A stretch of 6,186 nt of DNA from UKL13-2 sp043793345. Its GTDB lineage: Bacteria > Pseudomonadota > Gammaproteobacteria > Burkholderiales > Usitatibacteraceae. Shown here piece after piece: positions 5,427 to 6,186 of the stretch. A program made the position numbers and the translations under genes. The notes below the pieces were generated by a model. It had not been told where the DNA came from and did no database searches. It saw only the letters and a program-made list of their open reading frames with translations. Within the stretch, counting starts at the first letter, position 1. The number at the start of each line of letters is the position of its first letter. The stretch spans positions 1 through 6,186 of the forward strand of contig JAYVXF010000135.1 of NCBI GenBank assembly GCA_043793345.1, in the 5' to 3' direction.

Positions 5427-6186
5427 TTAACTTACACCGCACAAACCAACGTAGTCAGCATGCATGACGACCATCTTGCGATCAAGCTCAGTGAGCACCG
5501 CCCCCCAGGACAATCCGACACCATAACCCAGCATCATGACCCGCAGGGATGGGGTCGTCTGTTCAGCCAGTGATTGGGCGAGAGACTGGGTTAAAACCAG
5601 CGGCACGGACGGCCCGCCACTATTGCCGAATTGTTCCAGTATCAGTGGCAAGCGGTTTTCCGGCAGGCCGCATTTTTTGGCGATGTGCCGCATGATGAAG
5701 CGGTTGGATTGATGAAACAGGAATGAGTCCACATCGGCCACGGTCAGACCGGCAAACGCCAGTGTGTCATTGATCAAAGCTGGCACTCGCTTGACGGTGA
5801 AGTTAAAAATCGCCGCGCCATCCATCTGCAAATGCAGGTGTCGCGGGTCAAGCGGATTGCGGTCACGAAACCCACCGCCGCGAATGATTAACTGCTCAGC
5901 ACCGCTGCCATCGGTGTGCAGTGCAAACACCGATTCGGGCGCGTCGGTACATGCTTCGAGCGCTGTGGCCGAGCCCGCATCGCTGAACAGCAGCGTCGTG
6001 GCATGGTCGTCGGCGGTGGTGAATTTGCTTGGCGTCTCACCGTGGAGCAATAAAATCCGCTGCTGACCGCCGCCTTTGAGCATGGTTGCAGCCAGATACA
6101 AGCCATATGGATAGCCGGAGCAGCCTAGTCCCAGATCAAACGCGGCACAGTGATCCGAAAGTCCCAGCTTTTGATGCAGTACGCAA
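5427..6186 (-). CDS. Beta-ketoacyl-ACP synthase III (FabH-like), 5' end missing
   Basis: The last 252 residues of a thiolase-fold ketosynthase; the frame runs off the right edge, so the first 90 or so residues and the start codon are not seen. The visible part begins in VLHQKLGLSDHCAAFDLG and reaches the active-site GLGCSGYPYGLYLAA with the catalytic Cys codon at 6122-6120. His is in SFLFHQSNRF (5714-5712) and Asn in LEQFGNSGGPSV (5624-5622). The Cys-His and His-Asn spacings (136 and 30) fit FabH (132 and 30 in E. coli), so the enzyme should be active in decarboxylative condensation of an acyl-CoA or acyl-ACP with malonyl-ACP. The C-terminal GYGVGLSWGAVL is typical, followed by a short extra tail. 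Its direct association with a private ACP and an acyltransferase argues for a specialised acyl-building role rather than housekeeping fatty-acid initiation. Confidence 0.95.
   Translation of the reverse strand, partial: CVLHQKLGLSDHCAAFDLGLGCSGYPYGLYLAATMLKGGGQQRILLLHGETPSKFTTADDHATTLLFSDAGSATALEACTDAPESVFALHTDGSGAEQLIIRGGGFRDRNPLDPRHLHLQMDGAAIFNFTVKRVPALINDTLAFAGLTVADVDSFLFHQSNRFIMRHIAKKCGLPENRLPLILEQFGNSGGPSVPLVLTQSLAQSLAEQTTPSLRVMMLGYGVGLSWGAVLTELDRKMVVMHADYVGLCGVS

Noticed and set aside
5764..6066. Plus-strand 100-codon frame
   Set aside because: It is antisense to the KAS III gene with its intact catalytic triad; no independent support.

Overview
The window is a bacterial chromosome or contig segment in which every supported gene lies on the minus strand, so transcription runs from right to left. 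There are five protein genes: a FabH-like ketosynthase cut by the right edge, an acyl carrier protein, a GNAT-type acyltransferase, a secreted dockerin/fibronectin protein and a secreted parallel beta-helix protein. Signal peptides with ordinary AxA-type cleavage sites, good Shine-Dalgarno sequences and mid-to-high GC by eye suggest a Gram-negative bacterium. An environmental proteobacterium is my guess, but no rRNA or housekeeping marker is present and the taxonomy is inference only. I see no tRNA, rRNA, CRISPR array, integrase or intact insertion sequence.

Right part (about 3990-6186): ketosynthase III, ACP and acyltransferase follow each other with gaps of 37 and 11 bases and look like one operon. 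The ketosynthase retains its Cys-His-Asn triad and the ACP its DSxG phosphopantetheine serine. The set can be read as a dedicated mini acyl pathway: KAS III makes a short 3-oxoacyl chain on its own ACP, and the GNAT-like enzyme passes an acyl group to an acceptor. Similar KAS III/ACP pairs are known in flagellin-glycosylation islands and O-antigen or exopolysaccharide loci, so acylation of a sugar is the favoured but unproven role.

Middle (about 3202-3989): 788 bases without a convincing intact gene but with unusual structure. There is a complex stem-loop next to the acyltransferase stop codon, an ATG-less open frame that ends at a 17-bp inverted repeat, and a near-perfect 30-base hairpin. 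That hairpin overlaps the start of a short reading frame beginning MCGISGVVGFR, the signature N-terminus of glutamine-dependent asparagine synthases/class II amidotransferases. The family resemblance stops after about 11 codons. This looks like a rearrangement junction carrying the 5' end of a lost amidotransferase gene.

Left part (about 194-3201): two exported proteins in the same orientation, separated by 269 bases. The first has a dockerin pair of calcium-binding loops, an InlB-B-type repeat module and a fibronectin III domain. The second is a right-handed parallel beta-helix protein. Both look like extracellular carbohydrate- or matrix-associated proteins, consistent with a surface-polysaccharide neighbourhood, although no glycosyltransferase or exporter is visible in this window.
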